Notes: generated by a model not told the origin, from the sequence alone. A DNA stretch of 64,000 nt from Exiguobacterium sp. BMC-KP (GCF_001275385.1 NZ_LGIW01000012.1:62001-126000); one strand, 5' to 3'; numbered from the stretch's first letter, positions 18,321 through 28,546 are shown. A program made the numbers and translations.

Positions 18321-20183
18321 ATGGAAACGAAACAATTTAAGGCGGAATCAAAACGATTGCTCGAGATGATGATTCATTCCATCTATACGCATAAGGAGAT
18401 TTTCCTGCGCGAATTGATTTCGAATGCAAGTGACGCCATGGATAAGATGTACTATAAAGCGTTGACGGACGAGACGATTTCGTTCGAGAAAGAACACTAC
18501 AAAATTACGATTGAACCAAATAAAGAAGCGCGTCAACTCATCATTCGTGATACTGGAATCGGAATGACGAAGGATGAACTAGAAGAGAATCTCGGTACGA
18601 TCGCGAAGAGTGGCTCGCTTGCCTTCAAGGCAGAAAACGAGGCACAAGATGGTCATGATATCATTGGTCAATTCGGTGTCGGATTCTATTCCGCATTCAT
18701 GGTCGCAGACGTCGTCACTGTCGTTACGAAACCATTCGGTAATGCAGTCGCTTATAAATGGGAATCGCGTGGTGTCGAAGGCTATACGATCGAGGAAGTC
18801 GACAAAGAAACCGTCGGAACGGAGATTACGCTCCACATCAAGGCGAATGAGGACGAAGAATCGTATGACGAATACCTCGAGACGTATCGTCTGCGCAGCA
18901 TCATCAAGAAATACTCCGATTTCATTCGCTATCCAATCGAGATGAAGGAACTCGAACGTCAGCCAATCGAAGGCAGTGACGAGACGGAAGATGTCGAAGT
19001 CGTCAAGACAATCAACAGCATGGTACCGATCTGGCGGAAGAACAAACGGGAATTGACAGACGAGGACTATACGAACTTCTACCAAGAGAAACGGTATGGT
19101 TTCGACAAACCGGCAAAACACATTCATATCAGTGTCGATGGTGCCGTTCGTTATCAATCAATCTTATTCATTCCAGAGCAGGCGCCGTACGATTATTATT
19201 CGAAGGAATTTGAAAAAGGCCTCGAGCTTTACGCGAACGGTGTCTTGATCATGGAAAAATGTAGCGACTTGCTGCCGGACCATTTCAGTTTCGTCAAAGG
19301 AATGGTCGACTCGGAGGACTTATCGCTCAACATCTCGCGTGAACTTCTACAACACGATCGTCAATTGAAGCTGATCGCGAAAAATATCCAAAGTAAGATT
19401 AAGACACAACTTGAAGCCCTTCTGCGCGAAGATCGCGCGAAGTACGAAACGTTCTATCAAGCGTTCGGACGTCAGCTGAAGTTCGGTATGTATAATGATT
19501 ATGGCATGCACAAAGAACAAGTGCAGGACCTCATCCTCTTCTACTCAGCGAAGGAGAAGAAGTTGATCACGCTTGCGGAATACGTCGCAGCGATGCCGGA
19601 AGATCAAGCGCATATCTACTATGCGGCTGGTGAGAGTACGAATCGTTTAGATAAGTTACCGCAATCCGAGCTCGTTCGTGATAAAGGGTACGACATCTTG
19701 TACTTCACGGAAGAGATCGATGAGTTCGCGATCCAGATGCTCGTGACGTACAACGAGAAGACGTTCAAGTCGGTCACGAGTAGCGACTTAGGGATTGAAG
19801 CAGAAGAAGCAGAGACGACGGACGCACAAGCGGAGATGTTCCAAGCGATGCAGGAAGTGCTAAGTGGACAAGTCAAGGAAGTCAAAGCATCGACGCGTCT
19901 AAAATCTCATCCCGTCTGTTTTGCGACAGACGGCGCCGTCTCGATCGAGATGGAGAAAATCCTTAAGGCAATGCCGAATAACGAAGGAGTAGAGGCGGTC
20001 AAGATTCTCGAATTGAACCCGTCACACGCAGTGTTCCAATCCCTTGAAACAGCGTATCAAAACGATCGTTCGAAATTCGAACACTATACAAAATTAATGT
20101 ATCAGCAAGCGTTGCTTGTTGAAGGACTTCCGCTTGAAGACCCAGTAGCGTTCGCAAATGATGTGTGTTTATTGATGGTGTGA
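18321..20183 (+). CDS. htpG: Molecular chaperone HtpG (Hsp90)
   Basis: A 620-residue cytosolic Hsp90. The N-terminal GHKL ATPase domain has the motifs [20 protein letters not shown] and [10 protein letters not shown] (about residues 30-120); the middle domain has [14 protein letters not shown] with the arginine that contacts ATP; the C-terminal dimer domain ends at NDVCLLMV. It refolds and stabilises proteins under stress. Upstream are a sigma-A promoter and a perfect CIRCE. In B. subtilis htpG is not under HrcA, so the wiring here differs. A strong terminator follows, so it is a single-gene unit. Confidence 0.97.
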   Translation: METKQFKAESKRLLEMMIHSIYTHKEIFLRELISNASDAMDKMYYKALTDETISFEKEHYKITIEPNKEARQLIIRDTGIGMTKDELEENLGTIAKSGSLAFKAENEAQDGHDIIGQFGVGFYSAFMVADVVTVVTKPFGNAVAYKWESRGVEGYTIEEVDKETVGTEITLHIKANEDEESYDEYLETYRLRSIIKKYSDFIRYPIEMKELERQPIEGSDETEDVEVVKTINSMVPIWRKNKRELTDEDYTNFYQEKRYGFDKPAKHIHISVDGAVRYQSILFIPEQAPYDYYSKEFEKGLELYANGVLIMEKCSDLLPDHFSFVKGMVDSEDLSLNISRELLQHDRQLKLIAKNIQSKIKTQLEALLREDRAKYETFYQAFGRQLKFGMYNDYGMHKEQVQDLILFYSAKEKKLITLAEYVAAMPEDQAHIYYAAGESTNRLDKLPQSELVRDKGYDILYFTEEIDEFAIQMLVTYNEKTFKSVTSSDLGIEAEEAETTDAQAEMFQAMQEVLSGQVKEVKASTRLKSHPVCFATDGAVSIEMEKILKAMPNNEGVEAVKILELNPSHAVFQSLETAYQNDRSKFEHYTKLMYQQALLVEGLPLEDPVAFANDVCLLMV

Positions 20184-20199
20184 AACGAATGAGTATAAG

Positions 20200-20236
20200 A
20201 AAAGGCATTGGATGCGCGCATCCAATGCCTTTTTTC
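20200..20236. terminator. Terminator after htpG
   Basis: AAAGGCATTGGATGCG pairs with CGCATCCAATGCCTTT, nearly a perfect palindrome, then T. It also suits the converging transporter gene. Confidence 0.9.
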
Positions 20237-20249
20237 GTACAGTGTTACA

Positions 20250-21833
20250 TTAATCCGTCTGTAAATCCGAAGCGGTTTCTCCTTTTTTCGAGAGAACGTT
20301 TAAGACGACGACGAAGAGTGCGAATGTGACAAGAGCTCCGATGAAACCGAAGACCGAAGACTCCGTGAAACCGATGACTAAATAACCAACAGCGGCAGTA
20401 ACTGCACCGACTAGCGCATACGGTAACTGTGTCGTGACATGATCGATATGATGGGATCCAGCCCCAGTCGAACTGAGAATTGTCGTATCAGAAATCGGTG
20501 AACAATGGTCACCGAAGACAGATCCGGCAAGAACAGCAGCAAGCGTCGGTAACAAGAGAGAAGCGTCGACCGCCATGACGAGATCCGCACCGATTGGCAA
20601 CATGATCCCGAATGTGCCCCAACTTGTTCCTGTCGAGAATGCCATCAAGCCGGCAATTAAGAATAATAAGAACGGCAAGTACGAAGCAGAAATCGAGTTG
20701 CTAACGAAACTTGCGAGATAGTCACCTGTTTTCATATCACCGATGACAGCGATGATCGTCCAAGCGAACAACAGGATGACGACTGCCGGCCACATCGAAC
20801 GCATACCAGCAACGATGCTTGCACGGTAATCGCGTCCCGGAATCTTCCGTCCGATCAACATCAGGAAAGCAACGATTAAACTAATGACAACACCAGCGAC
20901 GAGTGAACGTGTGACATCTGTTGCTTCAAACGCGCCGATCAAAGTGAACGGGCGATTGTCGGCTGCAAGTGCCTGAGCACCTGTTCCGAGTAACGCGCTG
21001 ATCGTAGCTATGACGAGAACAACGATTGGAACGACGAGATCCCGAACTTTTCCGTTCGTGTGTTCCTTGACCTCTTTTGCCATCCCCATCGGTGTGCCTT
21101 TTGAGGCATCGAAGAGTTCACCTTTTGCAGCACGGCGTTCGTGTTGTTTCATCGGTCCGACAGAGATGCCAGAGTAAGCGATGTAAAGTGTTAACAGAAG
21201 AGCAAAGATTGCATAGAAGTTCATTGGAACGATCATCATGAAGGCGCTAAACGCCGAGTAATCCGTAATCGAGTGCGTCGTTAAGATACCAGCAATGATG
21301 GAGATGATAAATGCTCCCCAGCTTGAAAGCGGACTGATGACACAGACAGGTGCAGCCGTTGAGTCAATCAAATAGGCAAGTTTTGCACGTGATACACCAC
21401 GACGATCCGTAAGCGGACGACTGACGTTTCCGACGGCGAGACTATTGAAGTAGTCATCGATGAAGATCAAAATTCCGAGGCCGAATGCGACCAAACGAGC
21501 ACCACGTGCCGTTTTGACGTGCGTTGCTGCCCATTCTCCGAAAGCTCGTGCACCACCTGACGTTTGGATCAACGTCGAAAGGACACCAAGCAATAACAAG
21601 AAGACAAGCAATAAGACGTTCCATTCGTTCAAGGCACCATCTGCCCAAAATAGGCTGAAGATGTTCTTACCAAGATAGGTCACCGTATCGATCGGGTTAA
21701 AACGGTGGAGTAGTAGGGCACCGACGAGAATGCCGACACCTAGCGAAAGAACGACCTTGCGCGTAAAGATTGCCAACAAGATAGCTAATAAAGCAGGTAC
21801 AAGGGCGATGATGGAATCTGAATAGTTGACCAT
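20250..21833 (-). CDS. NhaC-superfamily transporter, probable lysine importer
   Basis: A 527-residue membrane protein with about 12 segments and the NhaC-type stretches LIFIDDYFNSLAVGNVSRPL, SGGARAFGEW and LAGSVFGDHCSPISDTTI. By sequence alone it would be called a Na+/H+ antiporter or malate/lactate antiporter (MleN). The leader is a lysine riboswitch, and NhaC-type proteins under such elements have been proposed as lysine transporters, so lysine uptake is the better inference. The start at 21833 has GAGGAGGA upstream; a 66-residue longer in-frame form would consist of translated riboswitch and is rejected. Confidence 0.85.
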   Translation of the reverse strand: MVNYSDSIIALVPALLAILLAIFTRKVVLSLGVGILVGALLLHRFNPIDTVTYLGKNIFSLFWADGALNEWNVLLLVFLLLLGVLSTLIQTSGGARAFGEWAATHVKTARGARLVAFGLGILIFIDDYFNSLAVGNVSRPLTDRRGVSRAKLAYLIDSTAAPVCVISPLSSWGAFIISIIAGILTTHSITDYSAFSAFMMIVPMNFYAIFALLLTLYIAYSGISVGPMKQHERRAAKGELFDASKGTPMGMAKEVKEHTNGKVRDLVVPIVVLVIATISALLGTGAQALAADNRPFTLIGAFEATDVTRSLVAGVVISLIVAFLMLIGRKIPGRDYRASIVAGMRSMWPAVVILLFAWTIIAVIGDMKTGDYLASFVSNSISASYLPFLLFLIAGLMAFSTGTSWGTFGIMLPIGADLVMAVDASLLLPTLAAVLAGSVFGDHCSPISDTTILSSTGAGSHHIDHVTTQLPYALVGAVTAAVGYLVIGFTESSVFGFIGALVTFALFVVVLNVLSKKGETASDLQTD

Positions 21834-21885
21834 AAAAAATATCCTCCTCTTTAATAAATAACTTAAAGATGAGACCCCGCGGCAT

Positions 21886-21926
21886 AAAAAAAGCAAGGGC
21901 ACCGGCAACAAAGCCGACACCCTCGC
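21886..21926 (-). terminator. Terminator of the lysine riboswitch
   Basis: On the minus strand GGGTGTCGGC and GCCGGTGCCC form a stem around TTTGTT, followed by TTGCTTTTTTT. It is the off-state expression platform. Confidence 0.85.
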
Positions 21927-21934
21927 TGGATGCG

Positions 21935-22125
21935 TCTTTCTTAGCCGAATTGGAGCGCTCCATACAACTGCTATGTATGGCAATCGATCGGGTGTTTCCC
22001 GAATCGACCAACGACGATATGTTGGACACATATTATCATTTCGGCGATGTCACCTTTCCTGTAGTCGTCTTCGTTGTCATCCTCGGACCAAGTACTGATT
22101 GAAATCGCGCCTCTACCTCATCGAT
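21935..22125 (-). ncRNA. Lysine riboswitch (L-box)
   Basis: On the minus strand the leader carries the L-box hallmarks GATGAGGTAGAGGCGC, then an AGTACT segment, GGAAAGGTGACATCGCCGAAA, and a long P4/P5 part, ending near TCGGCTAAGAAAGAC. It sits directly upstream of the terminator and the NhaC-type gene. Lysine binding should cause early termination, limiting lysine import. Confidence 0.85.
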
Positions 22126-22215
22126 AGAATAGTCATATTCTGTTCTTATGGACACTTTATCATGTATTTCAGAAGCGATTCAACCATATATTCTGATAAT
22201 TTAAGATAAAGTTAT

Positions 22216-22953
22216 TTATTCGGCAAAATGTTGAATAAGCTGTTTCATTAAGTACGGTTGATTCTCTTCAAACTGTTTTTTTCGATGACCGTTTGCACCA
22301 GAGGGATGAGGGAAGCCGGAAAGAAGCTGATGCTGTTCAATTCGTCCGTCATGAATCAAGCTACGAATTTGTGCTTCGACGACACGACCGAGCGGAATCA
22401 ACAGCGCTGATTCATGTAATTGATTGATCTCAGCAACGAAATGTTCCTCTGCATAGTGTCTCAACAAAGGACTACGATTGATTTTCGGTTGATGCCCTGA
22501 ATAATTTTTTTCTCGATAAAAGACGGGTTGTTTTAATAACGACGTCGGATGCAGTAATTGCTGATGTTGATGAAATAAGGTAGCCGTCGTCTCGATTCCG
22601 AGTAATGCTGGAAGTTCGAGTGTATCAAGCATTTGGACGAGGTTGCGTCGCATCGTTCCAGCAAAGCTTGCCGTATATTTGACGAGGCGTGCCGTCTCTT
22701 CCAATGAAACGCTATGATGAAGTACATCCGTCGCTTCTTCGAAAGCGATTCGCATCTGTTCAAATCCTGGTGTGATCCCGATGATGACGACTTTTGCTTT
22801 GGTATTGACGTACTCACCAATCGGAGAATAATAAACGGTCAGTTCGTTCTCCTGTTGCAATAAAAAGGCATCCGTCCATAATTCATCACGTCGTAATGTA
22901 CGGTCGTCAGGTAAGGCACGAATAGCATGTTCAAATATAGTTAACGAATTCAT
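22216..22953 (-). CDS. Uracil-DNA glycosylase superfamily-like protein
   Basis: A 245-residue soluble protein with two signatures of the UDG fold: VVIIGITPGFEQ at about 55-66 (motif A place) and FPHPSGANGHR at about 214-224 (motif B, HPSxxN). The middle has no iron-sulfur cysteine set, so it is not a family 4 enzyme. It could be a base-excision enzyme or a non-catalytic relative; many UDG-fold hypotheticals have no known activity. GAGAGGAT precedes the start. It is a lone gene between the lysine transporter and hmoA. Confidence 0.65.
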   Translation of the reverse strand: MNSLTIFEHAIRALPDDRTLRRDELWTDAFLLQQENELTVYYSPIGEYVNTKAKVVIIGITPGFEQMRIAFEEATDVLHHSVSLEETARLVKYTASFAGTMRRNLVQMLDTLELPALLGIETTATLFHQHQQLLHPTSLLKQPVFYREKNYSGHQPKINRSPLLRHYAEEHFVAEINQLHESALLIPLGRVVEAQIRSLIHDGRIEQHQLLSGFPHPSGANGHRKKQFEENQPYLMKQLIQHFAE

Positions 22954-23044
22954 GTAAGATCCTCTCTCTCTGTAATGGCATTATGATAACAAATAATACC
23001 ATTTGAGACAATTAAACCCTTTCTCTTTTTTTTATACAGGTACA

Positions 23045-23069
23045 TAAAAAGGACTCATATCGAGTCCTT
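23045..23069 (-). terminator. Terminator after the IsdG-like gene
   Basis: On the minus strand AAGGACTC and GAGTCCTT form a stem around GATAT, followed by TTTATG. Confidence 0.75.
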
Positions 23070-23075
23070 CTTGGT

Positions 23076-23402
23076 TTATTGCGCGCGTTCTTTTACGGAA
23101 GCGACTTCATAAGTCAGAATTTCGCTGCCGAGCATCGGAGATTCTCCAGCTTCACTACTCGCAGGTCGACTATGTGACGCTTTGAAATCGTCACTCTCCC
23201 GCCACGCTTGAAAACTCTTCATGTCTTCCCAGTACATGTTGACGTTCATCTCATCATGCTCTTCGATGTTTTGTGTCAATAAGACTTCGACACGGATGAA
23301 ACCATCCATCGTATCGAGTCCACTTGGACGTGTAAAACGAGGAGCGAGGGCAGCAGCCATCCCTTTTTTGACTTTAATCCGGTTCGTAACGACGATCATC
23401 AT
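23076..23402 (-). CDS. IsdG/HmoA-type heme-degrading monooxygenase
   Basis: A 108-residue ferredoxin-fold ABM-domain protein. Starting at the first ATG after AAAGGGGATTTT, the residues equivalent to the IsdG catalytic trio fall at Asn7 (VTNRIKV), Trp67 (QAWRES) and His77 (ASHSR), the same numbering as in staphylococcal IsdG. Such enzymes open the heme ring to release iron. Bacillus HmoA/HmoB are close relatives. A longer in-frame form has no ribosome binding site. No Fur box is obvious next to it, so the iron link is by family only. Confidence 0.85.
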   Translation of the reverse strand: MMIVVTNRIKVKKGMAAALAPRFTRPSGLDTMDGFIRVEVLLTQNIEEHDEMNVNMYWEDMKSFQAWRESDDFKASHSRPASSEAGESPMLGSEILTYEVASVKERAQ

Positions 23403-23488
23403 AAAATCCCCTTTCAAAAAACGAGTAACGTACTTCTTCAGTATAGTACGATGAGGGAAAGAATGCCGGAAAGAAGGAACAAAATACA

Positions 23489-24148
23489 ATGAATGAGCAA
23501 GAATACGATCAACAATTACGAATCGAGACGATCGAGATGCAACACCTTTATGGTGTATTTAGTCACTACAATCGCTATGAACCAACGCCTTATGCAGCAC
23601 TAGACGAATTATGCGAAACCTATCTGTTTCAAAAACAAGACACTGTCATTGATTTTGGTTGCGGAAAAGGACGATTGAACTTTTACTTACACGATCGTTT
23701 TGACTGCTCCGTCATCGGAATCGAGATGAATGGACAATTTTACGAAGATGCGCTCCGGAACATGGCGAATTACGAAAGTCGACGTAAGCGACGTTCGGGA
23801 AGTTTACGATTTGAACAGGCGTATGCCGAACAATACGTCATTCCGGCGGACGCGAACAAGTTTTATTTCTTTAATCCGTTCTCTTCCCAAATTTTCATGA
23901 AAGTGATCGATCACATTTTAAGTTCGGTCGAGCGGTCCTCGCGTTCGGTTGATCTCATCTTGTACTACCCAACCGATGAATATCGAGAATATTTGGAGCG
24001 ACATACCGTATTCGAGCAAATTGATGAGATTCGATTACGAGACTTTTATGACAAAAATCACGACGAACGATTTGTCATCTATCGTTTTGATCCGAAGAAA
24101 CTGCTTCAAAACGGGTATGAATACAGTGATGAGAGAAATGGAAAATAA
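23489..24148 (+). CDS. Class I SAM-dependent methyltransferase
   Basis: A 219-residue Rossmann methyltransferase. Motif I is VIDFGCGKGRLNFYL (about 53-67), with the acidic loop IGIEMNG after strand 2, and FYFFNPFSSQIF replaces the usual motif IV. Target unknown. AAGAAGGAAC is upstream. It is divergent from the IsdG-like gene (86 bases apart) and its stop precedes the start of the ABC ATPase gene by 12 bases, with that gene's AAGGAGG site overlapping the stop region, so the three genes form an operon. Confidence 0.85.
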   Translation: MNEQEYDQQLRIETIEMQHLYGVFSHYNRYEPTPYAALDELCETYLFQKQDTVIDFGCGKGRLNFYLHDRFDCSVIGIEMNGQFYEDALRNMANYESRRKRRSGSLRFEQAYAEQYVIPADANKFYFFNPFSSQIFMKVIDHILSSVERSSRSVDLILYYPTDEYREYLERHTVFEQIDEIRLRDFYDKNHDERFVIYRFDPKKLLQNGYEYSDERNGK

Positions 24149-24160
24149 GGAGGTCGGATG

Positions 24161-25042
24161 ATGATTCGCTTGGAGCATGTCACGAAAGAGTTTGCACCGG
24201 GGCGTGGAATATTCGATGTCAGTTTTACGGTTGAGCCGGGAACAATCTTTGGTTTCATTGGACCAAACGGATCCGGAAAATCAACGACGCTCCGACATTT
24301 GATGGGATTGATGGCTGCGGATGATGGAAAGGCGACGATTGGCGGCTTTGATTGCTGGACACAAAGTAAAGAAGTGAAGCAGTTGGTCGGTTACTTGCCG
24401 GGCGAGATTAGTTTACCTGGAGATATGACGGGAGCAGACATGCTGGATTTGATGCAACGGTTGCATGGCAGTGATCCGGCACGACGACAACTGTTGTTGA
24501 AACGATTTCCGTTTGAGACGAAGACGAAAATCCGTAAGATGTCAAAAGGGATGAAACAAAAACTGGCACTCGTCGGTTGTTTCATGAAGGATGCACCAGT
24601 TTATCTACTCGATGAGCCGACCAGTGGACTCGATCCTTTGATGCAAGAGCGTTTTTTAGAGTGGATCGAACAGGAGAAGCAAGCGGGAAAAGCGATTTTG
24701 ATGAGTTCGCATCACTTTCCGGAGATGGAAAAGTCTTGCGATCGAGCGGCTTTAATCAAAGCGGGTCGTATCATCGTCGAATCGGATATCCATGAGTTGG
24801 TTCGATCGAGTCGCAAGACGTACACAATCGTCTTCCGAACTGAGGTGGAGGCGGCACAGTTCGCGATGCAGATCGGTACGGAATCGAAGCGAACAGAAGT
24901 CAGTTTTCAAACGGACGAGACGCTGAGCTTAAATCAGGCGATTGCTTACCTAACCCAATATGATGTACAACTGATCCGTCCGTCAGCAGATGATTTAGAA
25001 CAGGTCTTTTTGCATTATTACGGAGAGGAGGAGTCATCGTGA
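24161..25042 (+). CDS. ABC transporter ATP-binding protein
   Basis: A 293-residue ATPase of the CcmA/DrrA type. Walker A is GPNGSGKST (about 33-41), the signature is MSKGMKQKLAL, Walker B VYLLDEPTSGLDP and the H-loop SSHHF. The C-terminal 80 residues form the accessory domain usual for ABC-2 exporters. Of two adjacent ATG codons, the second (24161) has better spacing from AAGGAGG. It overlaps the permease gene by four bases. An exporter of a peptide, antibiotic or lipid is likely; substrate unknown. Confidence 0.92.
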   Translation: MIRLEHVTKEFAPGRGIFDVSFTVEPGTIFGFIGPNGSGKSTTLRHLMGLMAADDGKATIGGFDCWTQSKEVKQLVGYLPGEISLPGDMTGADMLDLMQRLHGSDPARRQLLLKRFPFETKTKIRKMSKGMKQKLALVGCFMKDAPVYLLDEPTSGLDPLMQERFLEWIEQEKQAGKAILMSSHHFPEMEKSCDRAALIKAGRIIVESDIHELVRSSRKTYTIVFRTEVEAAQFAMQIGTESKRTEVSFQTDETLSLNQAIAYLTQYDVQLIRPSADDLEQVFLHYYGEEESS

Positions 25043-25845
25043 TATTGTTGATCCGTTCGTTGTTCAAGCAAGTCAGAAAGCCCGTGCTTGCTTATGCGAT
25101 TGGAACGAGTCTCTACTTATTGATGCTTGCGCTACTTTATCCATCGATGATGAAGACGGGTTTATTAGAAGCAAAACTGGAAGCATTACCCCCCGAGGTC
25201 TTGAAAGCTTTCCAGTACGATAAGGTGACAGGGTTTGATAACGTGCTGGATCTACTCGGCGGCAACTATTACGGACTGATCTTCCAAGTCATTGTGAGTC
25301 TCTTCCTGCTCTCATTAGCGGCACGCTTGGTTGCCCGACCAATTGATAATGGGGAACTGATCGTTTATCTCGCAGCACCTATAACGCGACATGCATACAC
25401 ACTGGCTGTTGCTGTCGTCATGGGCATCGCTAGTACGCTTCTCGTAGGACTAAACGGACTTGTACTGATGGTTGCTGACTGGTGGATGACCGGTATTTCA
25501 ATCGATGATGTCATCTTATGGCGGATTCAAGTCAATGCTCTCTTTTTACTCTTTGCGATGGGTGCCTTTACGTTATTCATTGCGACGTTATTCGACGAAG
25601 AACGACGTGCTTTTTCACTTGCAGGTAGTGTATTAGTCCTCTCTATCGTTTTGACAATCCTATCCGAATTGAGTGACAAGACAGAGTGGCTCCGTTATCT
25701 ATCCGTCTTCTCCTTATTTAATACGACGCAGTTATTAGAAGGAACGGACCATTTTCTTATCCACTCGGTTTCCTTACTCGTCCTTTGTCTTGTTTTCTTG
25801 ACGGGAGCGTTCGTTCAATTTGGACGTCGTAGTCTATCGATTTGA
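25039..25845 (+). CDS. ABC-2 type permease
   Basis: A 268-residue membrane protein with six hydrophobic segments and a long extracytoplasmic loop after the first (about 40-80), the ABC-2 pattern. It begins with GTG inside the GTGA overlap with the ATPase gene, and GGAGAGGAGG lies just upstream, so the two are coupled. It should form a dimer with two ATPase subunits. The operon also contains a methyltransferase gene. No resistance-specific motif is visible. Confidence 0.9.
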   Translation: MILLIRSLFKQVRKPVLAYAIGTSLYLLMLALLYPSMMKTGLLEAKLEALPPEVLKAFQYDKVTGFDNVLDLLGGNYYGLIFQVIVSLFLLSLAARLVARPIDNGELIVYLAAPITRHAYTLAVAVVMGIASTLLVGLNGLVLMVADWWMTGISIDDVILWRIQVNALFLLFAMGAFTLFIATLFDEERRAFSLAGSVLVLSIVLTILSELSDKTEWLRYLSVFSLFNTTQLLEGTDHFLIHSVSLLVLCLVFLTGAFVQFGRRSLSI

Positions 25846-25969
25846 TCGAAAGTGACGAAAAAACTTTACAGAAAGTGAACATTTAGGATTTGAACGTTGC
25901 GTCAAGCGCTGATTTTTACTAAGATAAAGGAATGTTGTAGTTCTGGAAAAAGAAATGAGGTCTTTTGAA

Positions 25970-27043
25970 ATGAATAAACCATCCATTTATGGATTAACGC
26001 TTGAGCAGATGACAGAATGGTTATCGAATCAAGGGCACAAACCATTCCGTGCCAAACAAGTATGGGATTGGCTCTACCGTAAACGTGTCACGACTTTCGC
26101 GGAAATGACGAATGTCAACAAGGATTGCCTTGAGTTGTTAGATCAGAGTTTTACGATTGACTCGATGACAGAAGCGGTCAAGCAAGAATCAGCAGACGGA
26201 ACAATCAAGTTCCTCTTCAAATTATATGATGGCAACTTGATCGAAACGGTTTTGATGCGTCATAAATACGGTCTTTCTGTCTGTGTTACGACACAGGTTG
26301 GCTGTAACATTGGCTGTAGCTTCTGTGCAAGTGGTCTCATCAAGAAGAGCCGCGACTTGTCGGCAGGCGAAATCGTTGAACAGATCATGAACGTTCAACA
26401 TCACCTCGATGCAGTCGGTAACGAAGAACGTGTCAGCCACGTCGTCGTCATGGGTATCGGTGAACCGTTCGATAACTTCGACAACATGGTCGACTTCTTG
26501 AACGTCATCAAAGATCACAATGGTCTTGCGATCGGTGCACGTCACATCACGGTTTCAACAAGTGGTTTGGCAGACAAGATTTACAAGTTTGCTGACTTGA
26601 AACTCCAAGTCAACTTAGCAATCTCGCTTCACGCACCAAACAACGAATTGCGTACGCAAATCATGAAAATCAACCGGGCGATCCCGCTTGAGAAATTGAT
26701 GCCAGCGATCGATTATTACGTTCAAACGACGAACCGTAAAATCACGATCGAGTACATCTTGCTCCGTGGCGTCAACGACCAAAAAGAACACGCGGTCGAA
26801 CTTGCGAAATTGTTCGAAGACAAACGTCACCTGACGTATGTCAACTTGATTCCGTACAACCCAGTTGATGAGCACGGTCAATATCAACGCAGTACGTCTG
26901 AAGACATCACGACGTTCTACGATACGTTGAAAAAGAACGGCTTGAACTGTGGTGTTCGTCTTGAACACGGAACAGACATTGATGCTGCGTGTGGTCAATT
27001 ACGTAGTAAGCAAATCAAAAAAGATAAAGTAGCATCCAAATAA
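25970..27043 (+). CDS. rlmN: 23S rRNA/tRNA (adenine-C2) methyltransferase RlmN
   Basis: A 357-residue radical SAM enzyme that methylates C2 of adenosine in 23S rRNA (A2503) and some tRNAs. The iron-sulfur cysteines are C112, C116 and C119 in [13 protein letters not shown], with the downstream MGIGEPFDN stretch. The methyl-carrying cysteine is about C341 in [10 protein letters not shown]. The MGxGEP segment fits RlmN better than Cfr, which methylates C8 and gives drug resistance. The start at 25970 follows GAGGTC. A weak promoter (TTGCGT, 17 bases, TAAGAT) lies upstream. Confidence 0.93.
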   Translation: MNKPSIYGLTLEQMTEWLSNQGHKPFRAKQVWDWLYRKRVTTFAEMTNVNKDCLELLDQSFTIDSMTEAVKQESADGTIKFLFKLYDGNLIETVLMRHKYGLSVCVTTQVGCNIGCSFCASGLIKKSRDLSAGEIVEQIMNVQHHLDAVGNEERVSHVVVMGIGEPFDNFDNMVDFLNVIKDHNGLAIGARHITVSTSGLADKIYKFADLKLQVNLAISLHAPNNELRTQIMKINRAIPLEKLMPAIDYYVQTTNRKITIEYILLRGVNDQKEHAVELAKLFEDKRHLTYVNLIPYNPVDEHGQYQRSTSEDITTFYDTLKKNGLNCGVRLEHGTDIDAACGQLRSKQIKKDKVASK

Positions 27044-27051
27044 TTCGTTGG

Positions 27052-27084
27052 GCTTCTCATCGTTTCGGTGGGAAGCTTTTTTTA
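27052..27084 (+). terminator. Terminator after rlmN
   Basis: GCTTCTCATCG and CGGTGGGAAGC pair (with G-U) around TTT, then seven T. Confidence 0.85.
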
Positions 27085-27106
27085 CGATAAGAAATGAGGA
27101 CATCCT

Positions 27107-28543
27107 ATGACACGTACACGATTCAATGATTTTAACTTAAGCGCACCGATTCTCGATTCAATCGAGCAACTCGGTTATACGACACCAACCGAAGTTCAGC
27201 AATCCGTCATTCCAGTCGTATTGTCTGGAAAAGACGTCATCGTCAAATCACGGACAGGGAGCGGGAAAACGGCATCGTTTGCGATTCCGCTGTGTGAACT
27301 CGTCGAGTGGGAAGAAAATAAACCACAAGTTTTAGTCTTAACACCAACACGTGAGCTTGCTTTGCAGGTCAAAGAAGATATTATGAACATCGGACGCTAT
27401 AAGCGGATCAAAGCGACTGCTGTCTTCGGAAAACAACCGTTCCGCGGACAAGTGACAGAGCTCAAACAAAAGACACACATCGTCGTTGGCACACCAGGAC
27501 GCGTACGCGATCATATCGAGCGGGGCACGTTATCACTTGAGAAAGTGCGTTACGTCGTTTTAGATGAAGCGGACGAAATGCTGAACATGGGCTTCCTCGA
27601 TCAAGTCGACGCCATCTTGTCCGAGTTACCGAAGGAACGGATGACACTATTGTTCTCTGCGACTTTCCCAGAAGACATCGAACAGTTGAGTGACCGTTAC
27701 ATGGAGGCACCAAAACGAATCGAAGCAGGTGAGACGGTCGTCTCAACGATCACGCATAGCTATATTCCGGTGACGGATAAGACGAAGTTCGCCATTTTAA
27801 AAGATGTCCTCGTCGCTGAAAATCCGGATCGTTGCATGATTTTCTGTCGGACGAAAGAACATGTCGATTTCGTCGCGAATGGCTTGCGCGCACATGACTA
27901 TCCGGTTGAAGCGATTCACGGTGGAATGGAACAAGATGACCGACTCGATGCGATGAAAGCGTTCCGTGCCGGTAAGTTCCGGATTCTTGTTGCAACAGAC
28001 GTCGCGGCACGCGGAATCGATATCGAGAACATCACACACGTCATCCAGTACGATCTCCCTGTCGAACGGGAAAGCTACGTTCACCGAACAGGTCGGACAG
28101 GTCGTGCGGGAGCTACTGGACAAGCAATTAGTCTTGTCACACCAGCAGACGAACGTCGCCTGAAGGAAATCGAGCAATATCACGGGAAGCTGACACGTCG
28201 ACAAGCACCGACGGAAAAGGACTTGATGCGGACAGCGGATGCGTTCGAGGAGAAGATGGCGACGGAAGATACGCGTTCATCGAAAACGGAACAGCTCGAT
28301 GCCGACATCATGAAGTTGTTCTTTAATGGTGGGAAGAAGAAGAAACTCCGTGCCGTCGACTTCGTTGGAACGATCGCGAAGATTGAAGGCGTCACAGCAG
28401 ACGACATCGGAATCATCTCGATTCAGGATACGTTGACGTATGTCGATATCCTGAACGGGAAAGGTCCGCTTGTCTTACGAGCAATGAAGACGACGAAGGT
28501 CAAAGGGAAACAATTGAAAGTGTACGAAGCATTCAAGAAATAA
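27107..28543 (+). CDS. dbpA: ATP-dependent RNA helicase DbpA/YxiN
   Basis: A 478-residue DEAD-box helicase. It has the Q motif region [11 protein letters not shown], Walker A SRTGSGKT (48-55), [13 protein letters not shown] in [17 protein letters not shown], and [10 protein letters not shown]. The C-terminal 75 residues (from [19 protein letters not shown]) form the DbpA-type RRM domain that binds hairpin 92 of 23S rRNA. It helps 50S subunit assembly. It begins 22 bases after the rlmN terminator and ends in a strong terminator, so it is a single-gene unit beside another rRNA gene. Confidence 0.95.
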   Translation: MTRTRFNDFNLSAPILDSIEQLGYTTPTEVQQSVIPVVLSGKDVIVKSRTGSGKTASFAIPLCELVEWEENKPQVLVLTPTRELALQVKEDIMNIGRYKRIKATAVFGKQPFRGQVTELKQKTHIVVGTPGRVRDHIERGTLSLEKVRYVVLDEADEMLNMGFLDQVDAILSELPKERMTLLFSATFPEDIEQLSDRYMEAPKRIEAGETVVSTITHSYIPVTDKTKFAILKDVLVAENPDRCMIFCRTKEHVDFVANGLRAHDYPVEAIHGGMEQDDRLDAMKAFRAGKFRILVATDVAARGIDIENITHVIQYDLPVERESYVHRTGRTGRAGATGQAISLVTPADERRLKEIEQYHGKLTRRQAPTEKDLMRTADAFEEKMATEDTRSSKTEQLDADIMKLFFNGGKKKKLRAVDFVGTIAKIEGVTADDIGIISIQDTLTYVDILNGKGPLVLRAMKTTKVKGKQLKVYEAFKK

Positions 28544-28546
28544 GAC

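Noticed and set aside
20250-21833. Plain Na+/H+ antiporter call for the NhaC-type gene
   Set aside because: The lysine riboswitch leader makes lysine transport the better inference.
21834-22031. 66-residue N-terminal extension of the NhaC-type transporter
   Set aside because: It would be translated lysine riboswitch sequence. AGGAGGA stands just before the ATG at 21833.
25970-27043. Cfr-type antibiotic-resistance methyltransferase
   Set aside because: The [11 protein letters not shown] cluster and MGIGEP segment follow the RlmN pattern, and the gene lies beside dbpA in a housekeeping context.
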